Shown here: piece by piece, positions 33,513-44,486 of the stretch | How the letters are laid out: each line of letters opens with the position of its first letter | Position numbering within the stretch: the first letter of the stretch is position 1 | From: Clonostachys chloroleuca | Lineage: Eukaryota > Ascomycota > Sordariomycetes > Hypocreales > Bionectriaceae | Reading direction: 5' to 3' | NCBI GenBank assembly: GCA_037952775.1 | Contig: JBANAY010000001.1 | Span: 5,456,001 to 5,520,000 of the forward strand | DNA: 64,000 bases | Notes under the pieces: generated by a model | The model's input: only the letters and a program-made list of their open reading frames with translations | Database searches by the model: none | Told to the model about the DNA's origin: nothing | Translations under genes and position numbers: made by a program

Positions 33513-35265
33513 ATGGATACCATCCCATATCTTGCCGCCATTGGGGCTTTGCTCCTTCCCGTGGTCATTCACAAATGGTATCGGAAGCTGTCATTACCTA
33601 GACTCCCCCTGGGCCGCCAGCAATTCCCTTTCTTGGAAGCGTTTTTGACATGCCCAAAGGAGACATTCCAGACTTCGAACACTGGCTTCAGTATAAAGAG
33701 AAATATGGCCCTATATTTTCACTGAAGGTCATGGGGCAGACTATTATCGTCATCCACGACAAGCAAGTCGCCCTGGACCTTCTCGAGAAAAAGTCCCTCA
33801 TCAACTCATCCCGTCCTTGGATGGAATTTGCCGGAGGCCTGTGAGTCTCCATATTTGCAAAGCCTTGCTCTCATACATCGCTTGAGCCGCATGTTGACCT
33901 TGCATAATTCTGGTAGGGTTGGCTTCGTTAATTTCACCTCAGCGGTGCCGTACAATGAGACCCTCCGTCTCCATCGCAAGTTTATGCATCAACAAATGGG
34001 CACCAAAACAATAGCTGCAAGTTTTCGCAAGGACCAAGAGAATGAAGTTTCTTGGATGCTTCAAAATATCATGGACCAACCAGAAGGCCTCATTGACCAT
34101 CTACATAGGTACGTCCCACTGCGTCGTTTTCTACAGTTATGATTCTCAACTTGAGTTCTTCGATTAATCTCGCAATTTCAAAACTGACATGATATATAGA
34201 GCTGCCGGCTCATTCATCATTAAGTTGACGTATGGATATTCAATTGATATCTCTCGGCCCGATCCGGTCCAACGTCTAGTCATGCGCATGGCGTCCATCT
34301 TCAACGAGTCGGCCCAGCCTGGAGTGTGGGCTGTTGACATGTTTCCTGCTCTTCACTATCTTCCTGACTGGTTCCCTGGCATTTCATTCAAAAAGGTAGC
34401 CGGTGCATGGAGAGAAGAGGTCATGGCAGCGGCAGAGAAGCCATATCAATTCGTCAAAATGCAGATGCGGACCAATACCCACCAGCCTTCTTACGTGTCC
34501 AAGGCGCTTGATCAGTGTGGTGAAGACCCAAGTGCTACATACGAGGCAGCAGTGAAATTCTCTGCTGGGGCAATGTATGGCGGAGGGTCAGACACTACTG
34601 TCTCTACCCTGAGCTTTCTATTCCTTGCCATGGTTAAATATCCCGATATTCTCCGTAAGGTGCAGGAGGAGATTGATGGGGTCATTGGCCAGGATAGGCT
34701 GCCACAGTTTGAGGACCGACCAAACTTGCCATATGTTGAGGCAGTTGTCAAAGAGGCATTTCGGTGGCATCCGGTTGCTGGGATGGGAGTGCCACATGCG
34801 AGTGACGAAAACCAGATTTACAATGGCTACTTGATTCCCAAAGGTGCTATTCTGCTGGCATCAGCTCATGGGATGGCTCACGACCCAGAAACCTATCACG
34901 ATCCTGACAGTTTCCTACCAGAGCGATACGATGAGCCTTACAATGAACCAGATCCGAAGGAGATTGTTTTCGGTTTCGGACGCAGAATATGTCCTGGGAG
35001 ATACTTTGCTGATTCAATGGTATATCTAGCAGCCGCTCAGACTCTGGCCGCCTTTGACATCGTCAAAGAGACTGATGAACGAGGCCAGGAAATCGACCCT
35101 ACGGTGAAGGTGCTCCCTGGTGTTATATCTCACCCGGTAGATTTTCCTTTCAAGATTACACCTCGAAGCGAGAAATCCAAGAGCCTTGTCTCGGCGAATG
35201 TTGCGCCAAGGCAAGGAGCCATGAGTGATGCCAAGATATTTGAACAGAATGGGTTCACGAAATGA
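33513..35265 (+). CDS. Cytochrome P450 monooxygenase, frame broken at a C run
   Basis: Three exons: 33513-33840, 33917-34108 and 34200-35265. An N-terminal membrane anchor (YLAAIGALLLPVVIH) is followed by a proline-rich hinge (PPGPPAIPFLG), the I-helix AGAMYGGGSDTT, the ExxR motif KEAFR, a PER motif (LPERYDE) and the heme loop FGFGRRICPG with the axial Cys. It resembles fungal CYP64-type (O-methylsterigmatocystin oxidoreductase-like) enzymes. The hinge is in a different frame from the anchor. The switch is a five-C run at 33605-33609, and one extra C joins them. All other parts are intact, so the protein may well be functional with a sequencing error. It works in the ER membrane with an NADPH-P450 reductase; substrate unknown. 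Confidence 0.8.
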
Positions 35266-36484
35266 TCGAGTTTACTGTCATGGCTGTCCGAAGGAGGCTC
35301 TAGATCAGCATGTACATTCATTGGATCAGCGAGCCTAAGCTGAGCTAGATCAGAAATTGATTTGGCTGATCCTTGTTCTTGAGATACGATCACTCTCAAG
35401 AACTACCGATCAGTAAGGGGAGATGCCTGAGCGTGCTTGACAAAGGGTTGTTTTTTTATAAGCAGTCGATAACTAAAAGTGTTGCATTGCATTTCAAGAA
35501 TAGGAGGTCCAGTGAGAAGCGGCGAATCAGTTCTGATACCTTCAAGCTGGAGCTATTGTTTGGTCATATTTTCCCTGCCGTGACTAGCAGCGGCGAGTGC
35601 GCTATTATCAATGAGCGAGACCTTATCATGTCGTCCCGTGATCCATTTCTCGTCTAAGCCATGAAGTCGAGGGCACAAGGCGTGTGTTTCATGCCCTGCA
35701 TTGACCAGCTTGAACTTCCTGGCTGTAATTTGAAAACAGATAAATATTTGTTTGCTTATGTCTTTGAGGCCATGGAATGTTGGAGGACCTTGCAATCCCT
35801 CTACGCTACTTGGTTCGAAATCTTCTCTATCGGAAGACAACAACACAAGTAGAGAGACGACACTTTATATTCATGATTGATCGTCCTCAGGAAAAGCCAA
35901 CTCATGGTGGGCTTCGTCGCGGCAGGGATCGCCATAGCAGGGATCGCGATGATTTATTTTTACTTGCCGAGATCCACAAGATGCCCCTAATTAATTACAG
36001 GGAAGCAGGTCTATAACGATATTGAAAAACACACCTTCCGCATCGTTACAAAGAGGTATCCATATACCCAACCTTACTAATCAGGTCATTATACCCCTTT
36101 TATCAATCATACCCCTGCTTCTAGCAGGGGGTCACTATGATAAGCCTGATAAGGCCTAGATAGGCCTAGAATATCGTTAATTTGTATAGGCTTACATAAG
36201 AAAAATCACAGGATCCCAACGATATCACTGATATCGGGGATCAAGGCATATCACATGTAAAATTAGTTGGTTACATAGCCAACATCGTTAAAGCCGAAAT
36301 ATCGTTACATCGAAGATCGTTATAGAGCTGCTTCCCTGTACCGCCATCGTCATCATCATCGACAGATTCGATCTGTTGGTTTCATCGAACGCGTGTCGTA
36401 CATATATCGGCTGACTGGCCCCTTGGGATCGATCTTCGTTGCTTGCGTCCGTCATCACCAGATCACATACTCACGCACGATTGA
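35266..36484. other. Intergenic with a MITE
   Basis: Up to 35995 no gene is supported. 35998-36338 is a short inverted-repeat element listed separately. The rest is the promoter of the gene at 36485. Confidence 0.5.
35998..36338. mobile_element. 341-bp MITE with about 23-bp terminal inverted repeats and TA target duplication
   Basis: The left end CAGGGAAGCAGGTCTATAAC and the inverted right end CAGGGAAGCAGCTCTATAAC agree over about 23 positions with one mismatch, continuing with GAT in both. Both ends are flanked by TA (35996-35997 and 36339-36340), the target site of Tc1/mariner-pogo (Fot1-type) transposases. The interior is non-coding, AT-rich and contains further short repeats built on ATCGTTA and GGCCTAGATAGGCCTAG. 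It ends 146 bp upstream of the start codon at 36485 and could affect that promoter. Confidence 0.8.
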
Positions 36485-37417
36485 TTGATGCGAATTTCTC
36501 TCCTTCTCAGCTTGGCAGCAAGCTGCCTTTCCACCCCGACGCCAGCGATACTGGATGAGGCCCAGGCACCTCTGGGAACATGGCTCTGGGAGTCGACGAT
36601 CATCTCCGACACAGCAAAGGTCGCGCAATTTTTTGATACTACGGTATCGAGAGGGGTTGAACGTGTTTTCGCGCAGGTCAATGCCGATATTCAGACCAGC
36701 GACTGGCAGAATTTCATCTCACAGTGCGCCAGCAAAGGCATGACGGTTGAGGCATTGATTGGGAACCCCCAATGGGTTGTCGGCACTGGCACACCATCGT
36801 TACAATCTCAGCTCGATTGGATTAAACAGTACCAGGCGGCTGCCATACCGAATTCTGGTTTTGCTGGTATTCACATGGACGTAGAGGTAAGATCCAGAGG
36901 GCAGCAACCTGTCTAGGCTATACTGACATGTTATGTATCTGCAGCCTTGGGGACTGGACGACTGGGAGGCAAACAAAGCCAAGTATATCGAGGGCTGGGA
37001 GGACGTTGCCCAAAAGGTCGCATCTCTTGCTTCGTCTCTAGGCATTACCGCCGCAGCCGATCTCTCCCATTCTGGGCCAACACACTCGACAGCACTATTG
37101 CAGGCCAGACCGTGGATATCTGGATGCTCAACTTGCTCGACTATGCGACCTTTATGACCTACCGCAACACGGTCCCTGCTCTCCTGGATATTGCTGCTCC
37201 TGTCCTGGCTGCCGGAAACGAGGTTGGTAAGCCTGTCTGGCTGGCCGTAGAAACAATTCAGCTGCCAGAGGACAACCTTTCATATTATGGGCAGCCCGTC
37301 AGTAAGCTACAATCCGACCTGAATGAGATCGCTACTGCGGTCCAAGGGCAAAACAGCTTTGCAGGCATTGCCGTACATGATTACGATGGATGGTCGGCAT
37401 TGCCTTCAACTGCGTAA
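36485..37417 (+). CDS. Secreted TIM-barrel-like protein of unknown family, frame broken once
   Basis: Signal peptide (MRISLLLSLAASCLSTPTPA), then repeated barrel-like units: GTWLWESTI, ERVFAQVNADIQ, GMTVEALIGNPQW and FAGIHMDVEPWGLDDW. The acidic Asp-x-Glu strand end resembles GH18-like catalytic motifs. An intron at 36887-36944 (GTAAG ... TGCAG) joins exons in phase 0. Within exon 2 the protein changes frame near 37061-37068, from GITAAADL to PFWANTLDSTIAG. Either one TC unit was gained or one base lost. The rest (VDIWMLNLLDYATF, AVHDYDGWSALPS) reads through to 37417. I suspect a glycoside hydrolase but do not recognise a named family. Confidence 0.6.
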
Positions 37418-37668
37418 GACAGTTCACATGCATAGCCTCGTGGTAATTCCTCTTAGCTTCTTGTATCTATTCTCTGATCTGGTATCGCCCCTTCACTTGG
37501 GGAAAATTGGCAGTCTTCATGGAAGTTTCCCATCAGACGACTTAAGCTTAAGGAAGATATGGTTGATACTTGATTATGTTGTGATTGTTGCAAGTGATAT
37601 AAGGGAACATACTAATTCAAAACTTTGTCTGAAGTCGTGAGATTTGCTGCATTGTCATGCAGGGGTCT

Positions 37669-38820
37669 TTAGAAATTTACAACAGCTTCCATGCACCCTG
37701 GGTCCAACTGCTCAAGCTTAGCAGAGACTTCTCCCCAAATCCGATTGCCCATTGCTAGAGCCTTTCCATCCTTCATCCAATCGGGTACAAAGTAGCTGGG
37801 ACTCATGTTAGCTCTCTCAATCGACCCACTAGGGTCGGGAATGATACTCACTCCTTAATTTCGCACTCCGAAAGCACTTTTCCGTGACTTTCACTTCCAG
37901 CAGCAAGGCCATGAAGTAGAGTACGGCTCCCCATCTCGGCGGTACGGCCCATGATCATTCGAGCCATTTTGACTTGTCGACCAACGGGTCCGTGAGCGTT
38001 GCGGTCGAGTTCCGTGGAACAAATTCCGGGATTGACGAAATTAACGATGACACCGGATTTCGTGACGGGAGTACGATTGGTCAACTCTCTTAAAAACATG
38101 TACAAGAGAAATTTGGAGAACGGATAGCTAGAAAACATCATTTCAGTAAACAAATGCTTAGTGGCTGGTGACCACAAGCCGGAAAATACTTACAAATGGT
38201 GAAACAATGGTTCCCACTTCGCCTGATCGGCGACATCTTCCAAAATGCTGCCAGAACTAAGCTTGTCATAGCATGATTTCGCTTCTGGAGAAAGCGCCAC
38301 AATGCTGCCGATGATGGTGATAGGCACAACTACCCCGTGCTGCTTCCCCATCTCCCGGAGAAAGGGGATCAACAACACCGCCATGTAGATAGTTCCGATC
38401 ACATTCACTGCCACGCTCATCTCCAGACCATCCTTCTCGTTCGGAACGATCCATTCACTCATTGCCACAGCAGCATTCTCAACAATGCCGTCGACTCTGT
38501 CCAATCCTTTGATTTTCTCGACGAACGACTTCACCGTTTCGAGCTTGGAGAGGTCCATGTGCCAAAACCTGAATCATACTCTTTGAACACCCAGTTTGGC
38601 TTTCAATAGTGGCCTTGGCCTTTACTCCTGACGAAGTATTGCGCACTCCCATAATGATCTGCCCGGCGCCCATGGAAGCGAGATGCTTCACACATTCGAA
38701 GCCCAGGCCTGTGTTCGAACCTGTGACAACATAGGTTTTCCCGGCGCAATCTTCCTTCTTCAAGGAAATTGGCAAATTTTTATACTGAGCTCGGAGGATT
38801 GTGAAGAATCCCAGAGACAT
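37669..38820 (-). CDS. Short-chain dehydrogenase/reductase, retinol-dehydrogenase-like, one frame break
   Basis: The Rossmann start is VVTGSNTGLGFECVKHLAS (TGxxxGxG). The catalytic Tyr-Lys is YPFSKFL, created by joining exons across the intron 38193-38128. Further exons follow across an intron near 37851, ending CMEAVVNF. The canonical NNAG is replaced by ENAA (GIVENAAVAM). In exon 1 the frame before MDLSKLETVKSF is off by one at an A4 run (plus strand 38564-38567); dropping one base gives a continuous IQVWHMDLS. This is the reverse of most breaks here, which lack a base. NAD(P)-dependent oxidoreduction of an alcohol or ketone is expected; substrate unknown. Confidence 0.72.
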
Positions 38821-39385
38821 TGTGGAGGTTTGTATGTGGCGTAACGTGATAAGATAAGTTTATGTTGTGAGGAGCAGTAAAAGAACACAAAATGTATTAA
38901 TGATGAGTGTTAAACTCCTTGTTCCTGCATTCGTAGTTATTGTAGATAACACGTCATTTATATACTTTGAGAATTTGATCCTGATGCTTGGAACCTGAAA
39001 TGTGCCGGCCTTTAGGGACCGGGATTCATAAAACCGATTTCGTGAGAGCAAATCCCGGCGCCGGATTTTAATAGTTGTGGGTCTTGACCTGGGAGTCCGT
39101 AAGTCCGTAAGTCTTTTGATCTCTTGAATACGCGTGGCTATGAAGAATCATCCCCTTATTTTTAATCATATTAACCTGGATCGAGCAAAAAGAAGAACTG
39201 GCACTTTAGCCTATCAAAAATGGATTGGAATCCGTATGTAAGGGTAGATTGCGTCCCGAGCCTGTTCTGAGAGGGGCGGAAATTGTTGACTACTGTTAAT
39301 GATATATGTAAGGAAGAGAGAATGAGGGGATAACACGTCCGGGCATTTCCAATCCCTTCTTATTTTTCAAAACTACCCGTTAGTT
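38821..39385. other. Intergenic
   Basis: Promoter of the dehydrogenase and 3' flank of the next gene. Nothing distinctive. Confidence 0.35.
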
Positions 39386-39817
39386 CTAGAGTGATCCCAA
39401 TGACCTGATGGCGTACAAGCCCACAAGTATGCAACAGAATCCCATTCCACCCGTCGATTTCGCAGCCGCTAAATCCATGGCTGTGCCATCAGACGAGGCC
39501 AAAACCATCAGACAGCTTATGACGTCAAAGGTGTCGACGGCAATGCCTGTCAAAATGATACGGCGCAGGTCCTTGGTAGACTCAGGTTTATTGAGTATAA
39601 GTGCTGTCAGACCACCAACCGCGGCCTCGCGAACACCGAACGTACGGGTCAGAAGGGTGACACCAGGCAGAGATTCCATTTGCATAACGCCGGACATGGT
39701 AGAGGGTGAGAACACGCAGGCTGCGCCGGCGGCAAAGCGGCTTGCTGCGAGGGTGTAGACGAGGCCCGAGCTTAGAGATGACAGCTGGGTAGTCGATTGG
39801 GGGGCGGCCGGTGCCAT
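39386..39817 (-). CDS. Small four-helix membrane protein, DUF4267-like
   Basis: About 143 residues from the internal Met at 39817 (MAPAAPQSTTQL). The frame is open upstream to 39937 but that part is low-complexity and Thr/Asn-rich. Hydrophobic segments occur at VYTLAASRFAAGAACVF, TRTFGVREAAVGGLTALIL, ILTGIAVDTFDVISCLMVL and GFCCILVGLYAIRSL. The pattern of an Arg in helix 1 and an Asp in helix 3 resembles the DUF4267 family. No function is known for such proteins; they occur often in fungal accessory regions. Intact. Confidence 0.65.
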   Translation of the reverse strand: MAPAAPQSTTQLSSLSSGLVYTLAASRFAAGAACVFSPSTMSGVMQMESLPGVTLLTRTFGVREAAVGGLTALILNKPESTKDLRRIILTGIAVDTFDVISCLMVLASSDGTAMDLAAAKSTGGMGFCCILVGLYAIRSLGSL

Positions 39818-41299
39818 GGTGAGTTTAAAGAAGCTGGTGGAAGGTGGAGTAGGTTTATTTTGGGTGGTATTGGTATTGGTGCAAAGATTGAAAGCTAATG
39901 TAGTCGCGTATATTGAATAACATGAGCTATTAATCACTTATTGTTCAATAGAAAATATTTATATTTTATACAGATCATCTACCAACATAACGGCTTGGCA
40001 TAACGCCATGTAAGACATTCGCGTTATGCTGCTGATGTGTTGCATGCATGGCGATGTTGCATCAACGCTGGGTACCATCCCGGTAATCCTGTGGACCAGG
40101 CTCATTTCTTGTGCCATCTGTAATCGCAAACTTTTCCAACTCGTGGTTGAAGCTTGCACGGCAGAAGCTTACAGCCATATCAATGCCTAAGAGGTAGCGA
40201 ACATTCGTGAATGCAAGGAATAGACATAAACTGGCATTGACGAACCGCATCCCCCACCGCCGGCTGTCCACACAACTGGCCTAAGGGAGAATTTACTCTC
40301 GTACGGCTTGGGTGAGCTCACCCAGCGCTTATTACCCAATTGACCTTGTTATGGGCTTCCTTGGCACTTGTATGAAAGCGCCTGTTGATGGCCACCTCGA
40401 TGCCATCGAGCACACCCGAGCTGGCCAACCATGCTTCTAGTAGATACCGTCAACCAAATGGGGGTCTGTTTCCAGGCCTCCTTCATGAACCTATCGGCAG
40501 CAGGAGGGCGATGGTTCTTGGACGGCCCGCCGACGATCACGATGTCAAGGTCGCGGGGACACTAGTTGTAGGTCATGTAAATGTTCTCATTATAAGATTA
40601 GTAACTTTGACAACGAGCTATGGCTTATTTCTATACAATCATCGCACTTGAATAGTGCTTCGGACCACGCTGAGCGTTCGAAGTCTAGTAAGCTCATTTA
40701 TCACACCATAGATATCTTGGGGATTCATCAGTCGGCGAGAAGGTTCTAAGGCCTTCCTGAAACTCTAGGTTAGCAGCTCGGCTCTGTTTTGAGTTTTGTG
40801 AAACGACCCAATCGGCGGCCTGATACTTGGAAAGGCACCTGGGCACGACCAGCACGGCAGGATCGTATGTACCAGAGCTGGCGCCACAGTTTAGAAAGTG
40901 GTGTTATCCTGGAAAGGAGAACTTCGAGCCAGTAAGAAGATTGGAGACCACCGCTGCTGGAGCTCATAATTTCCTAGATGGGGAAATTCATCTGATATTG
41001 ACGGAAATCTCCCAACCTTGAACGGCTTGTCCCCTCCTGGCTGTTGGAAGAAGAATCCCCGTCTCCCGATTAGGACCACATACCCGCATGTACATGGATA
41101 CCAAAATATAAGAAGATTGGAGAGAAAACAAACAGAAAACTTTATAAGTTATTAAATTCGATGCAATCCACGCGAGGTGAGTTTTCTTGCTCATCTGTTT
41201 TCCTGGAGCTACGGGAATAAGCCGTTCCTGAGAAGTACACTTACCCACCAAATCTCTTCTTTAACCGACACTTGGCGAGAACCGGGATAATCAACCAAA
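39818..41299. other. Intergenic, 1.5 kb, with possible gene remnants
   Basis: On the minus strand, fragments at 40570-40349 and 40271-40062 faintly resemble an FAD-dependent monooxygenase (listed separately). The rest shows nothing. Confidence 0.3.
40050..40570 (-). pseudogene. Possible remnant of an FAD-dependent monooxygenase
   Basis: The minus strand near 40560 reads DLDIVIVGG, like the start of an FAD-binding Rossmann fold. About 300 nt downstream, another frame reads FNHELEKFA, like the DLHxELxxLA segment of salicylate-hydroxylase-type enzymes. The two lie in order and at a plausible distance but in different frames with stops between. The GxGxxG motif itself is not intact. This is a weak call resting on two short matches. 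Confidence 0.22.
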
Positions 41300-42357
41300 A
41301 TGAAGTTCATGCTATCATTCGCTGGATTCACAGCCCTGGCGCTTGCGGCGCCATCCAATATCCGTGATATCGAGCTGACAAAGACAAAGCCTTTGGAGAA
41401 GCGAGCTACGACTCTGTGCGGTCAGTGGGACTCGGTTGAGACCGGCGGCTACACTATTTACAACAATCTTTGGGGCAAGGACAGCGGAAGCGGCTCTCAG
41501 TGTTTTACCGTTGATGGAATTAGGAATAGCCTGTTGAAGTGGTCGACAACCTGGTCCTGGAGTGGTGGGGAGACAAGTGTGAAGTCGTATCCCAATGCTG
41601 TGCTCAGCGCGTCTGCTGCACGAGTCTCAACCGTCTCGTCTATCCCCTCTAAATGGCAGTGGACGTGAGTAGTTTACTGCACGGAATCGAGAGTTATCCC
41701 AAAAGTATGAGACTGACTATTTCTTTTCATAGGTACACCGGATCCGGAGTCGTGGCCAGCGTTGCCTACGATCTTTTTTCCAACGCTGACTGTGGCACCA
41801 CCCCCGAATTTGCACCCCCGAATTTGAGATCATGATTTGGTTGAGCGCTATAGGAGGTGCCGGTCCCATCAGCGCTACCGGCTCATCTATCGCCACCGTC
41901 ACTATTGCCGGAGCATCATGGAAGCTCTGGAAGGGCACGAACAGTCAGATGACCGTGTTCAGCTTTGTCGCCGAATCTGCACAGAGCAACTTCAGCGGTG
42001 ACTTGAACGAATTTATCGTACCTCGCGCAGTCCCAGGGATATTCTGGCTCTCAGTGTCTCTACTCGATCGGCGCTGGCACCGAGCCCTTTGTAGGTAGCA
42101 ATGCCGAGTTCACAACTACCGGATACAGCGTGTTCCTCTCTGCTGGCTCCTCCAGCAGTGACGAAGGAAGCAGTGGGGATAACGGCAGCGCTATTCAGAC
42201 GACAACGTCTTCTGCTGCTCAGGTCCAGCCTACTGCTACTGGCACAACCTGTGCAGGAATTTGGGGGCAGTGTGGTAGTGAGGGCTGGACCGGAGCCACT
42301 TGCTGCAGTCAGGGAACTTGCACCGCTTCAAACCAGTGGTACTCCCAGTGCATCTAG
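41300..42357 (+). pseudogene. GH12 endoglucanase with C-terminal CBM1, disrupted
   Basis: Signal peptide and propeptide end at a KR site (PLEKRA). The GH12 barrel starts [19 protein letters not shown]. The intron at 41665-41732 (GTGAGT ... CATAG) is normal. Just before the catalytic nucleophile segment (EIMIW), a 14-bp unit is duplicated in tandem, 41799-41812 and 41813-41826, so the frame stops at 41835. A second lesion near 42019-42025 shifts the frame again before the segment with the acid/base Glu (GAGTEPF). The linker and a complete CBM1 ([19 protein letters not shown]) end at 42357. GH12 enzymes cleave beta-1,4-glucan or xyloglucan. As it stands, the protein loses both catalytic residues and the cellulose-binding domain. 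Confidence 0.82.
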
Positions 42358-42867
42358 TTTTAGCAATGGACGTACGCAATTCCGTGTTGAAAATTGAGAT
42401 CTTCTAAGATAAGTGGCATATATACTACATGTCGAAATACCCAACAACTTGATATGTTTGCCATGACCAAATCTTCTACCCTAAATATGGCACTACAAGT
42501 CCGTGATAATGATTACAGCCGCAGAGATGACTTCCGACGCGAAGCTGCTTACACACATCACTCCAAATATTCTCAATGCTAGAACACAATTCACCCGAGC
42601 AACTGATGCTGACCTGAGTTTTTACAACCCCTCGCTACTTGGTACACGGGATTATCTTATAAATTCACTAATCAAAGAAACAGCCTGAGATTGAATATCA
42701 TCATTTGCAAGAAGGAAACGTCTCGAGAAATAATTATATTTAACACGCTGGAATTTAGGAACATGTTGAGATTCAATTGGACCTGGATCCAGATTACTCG
42801 TCGTTGATAATGGATCAATGAACTAACCTCTCACGCCGATTAGAGAGCAAGGCAATGCATATTTACA
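42358..42867. other. Intergenic, convergent
   Basis: 3' flanks of two convergent genes. No feature is seen. Confidence 0.35.
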
Positions 42868-43319
42868 TTAAACACCGTAGATAGGGGCTTCACCAGCAGG
42901 TCCCCAGACAGATCGCTCATTCAAATACTCCATCTTACCGCTCTCCCTGTCCACCTTGGCAAACATGAAACATTCAAAATGTGTCGGCACGCCATCGACC
43001 TTGATTGTTCCTGTCGTGCGAGCTGATAGAAGATCACCGTCGCGAAGAAATTCATGCCTACGGTCAGTGAGCACAGCGAGAAGTGATGGGTTATTGGGAA
43101 CGGAACGTACACGACTGGTTTATAGTCACTAACTTTGGCCCGCCACTGCGCGATATCCTCAACGTAGGTGTCGAACGCAAAGCGCTTCCCATTCATGACC
43201 TGGTAGAAATTGGGCGTGGACAGAGCTTCCGCGTAAGCCTTGGCTTCGTTTGGATCGCCTGAGAGACTCCATTCCATGGCGCGTTGGAACCCTTCGCGTG
43301 TTGATGTATATTCAGACAT
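42868..43319 (-). CDS. SnoaL/NTF2-like small protein
   Basis: Start at 43319 (MSEYTSTREGFQRAMEW); the 12 upstream codons to 43355 are less likely. One intron, 43110-43058 (GTACGT ... CGTAG), joins VSDYKPVV to HEFLRDGDLL. The mature protein has about 133 residues with the cone-shaped NTF2/SnoaL pattern: an N-terminal helix, FYQVMNGKRFAFDTYVEDI, then beta strands such as TTGTIKVDGVPTHFECFMFAKVD. Families with this fold include polyketide cyclases and dehydratases, and many of unknown role. Intact. It could be a tailoring enzyme but lies apart from any synthase. Confidence 0.7.
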
Positions 43320-44447
43320 GGTAACGGTGGTTAATATAGGAAGAGGAGGCCTCAATGAAAGATAGTGGTAAAAGATGGCGAGGGGAAGGGCGGCTGATGA
43401 TCTTAAGAGAAAAACTGAATGTCGAGGGTGTGTACCGGTATGGGCTTACGGTTAATCGACGTCATAGCCGCTGGCTTTGGGCTTTGAACTCTGTGGCCAA
43501 GCTGATTAAAGTTTCCGGATACAAAACATGGCTGAGCCACCCTCGGGACAGTTCGGACCACATAGGGATCGTATATAAAGATTAGGATATGAGCAGACGA
43601 ACTCTTGGTGCCTCTTTCTTGGATGGTGGTGCAAAATTTGTGCCATGCTCATCATCTACTAGGACTTATTATTCTTACCTACGTGTATGGTTACTTGATA
43701 CATATTGAAGTCATGCTTAAACAACGACTTGGACGTGTTTTTCTACTACCCAATGTTGACAGACAGACTTTTGGGACGAACTTCGACTAATATGGTGTGA
43801 AATAGCTTAAGCTCATATTTTGATTTAATGATGATATGATTTTTGTGATAAGCAGCGATCAGTACAGTAAGATTCACATCGTGGCATCGTTACTGGATTA
43901 CCGTTTCAGAAGCTGGCTATTCAAAATTGTACACTAGTTTCCAACATTCTAATTTTTCCCGTTCGGTTTAGAACGATGCCCTTTATTTAAACCACTAGGA
44001 TGAAGTTTCAAGGTATTCGTACTTTGAGCACAACTGCTGCAGTCCAAAAGTTATGTATCGGAGATCTAGCACGCTACAAACCTACCACTCCCTTCACATA
44101 CATTACCTAAAATATTCAAGATCACCTATTTTGGTCTTGAGCTAGAGCTGCCAATAAAATCTAGCTTCCTTCGAATATTAGTATGTTACCTGGTTTTATC
44201 TCATAGAGGAGCGGGGACTTGGGTCATCCATGTCCCTGCCGATACCTAAATAGGAACGAATTTGCGCAGACCATATTTGGCAATCATTATGTTACATGCG
44301 GAGTATAAAACTGTCGAATTGCTCATGTTGAAGGCCTACGCTGATGCCGCTCAGCTTGAGAGTGCGACAGAACATAAGATCGCAGGGAAATCACACATTT
44401 GAAGCTACTCCTAATATCTCGTCCTCCGAATCTTCTCATCACTTTCG
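43320..44447. other. Intergenic, 1.1 kb
   Basis: Divergent promoter space between the SnoaL-like gene and the next small gene. No gene, repeat or operator was recognised. Confidence 0.35.
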
Positions 44448-44486
44448 TTGTCCACCAATTTCCATCCGCCATCACGAGCCCTCATC

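Noticed and set aside
35800..35830. tRNA-like B-box (GGTTCGAAATC)
   Set aside because: No A-box or cloverleaf could be formed around it.
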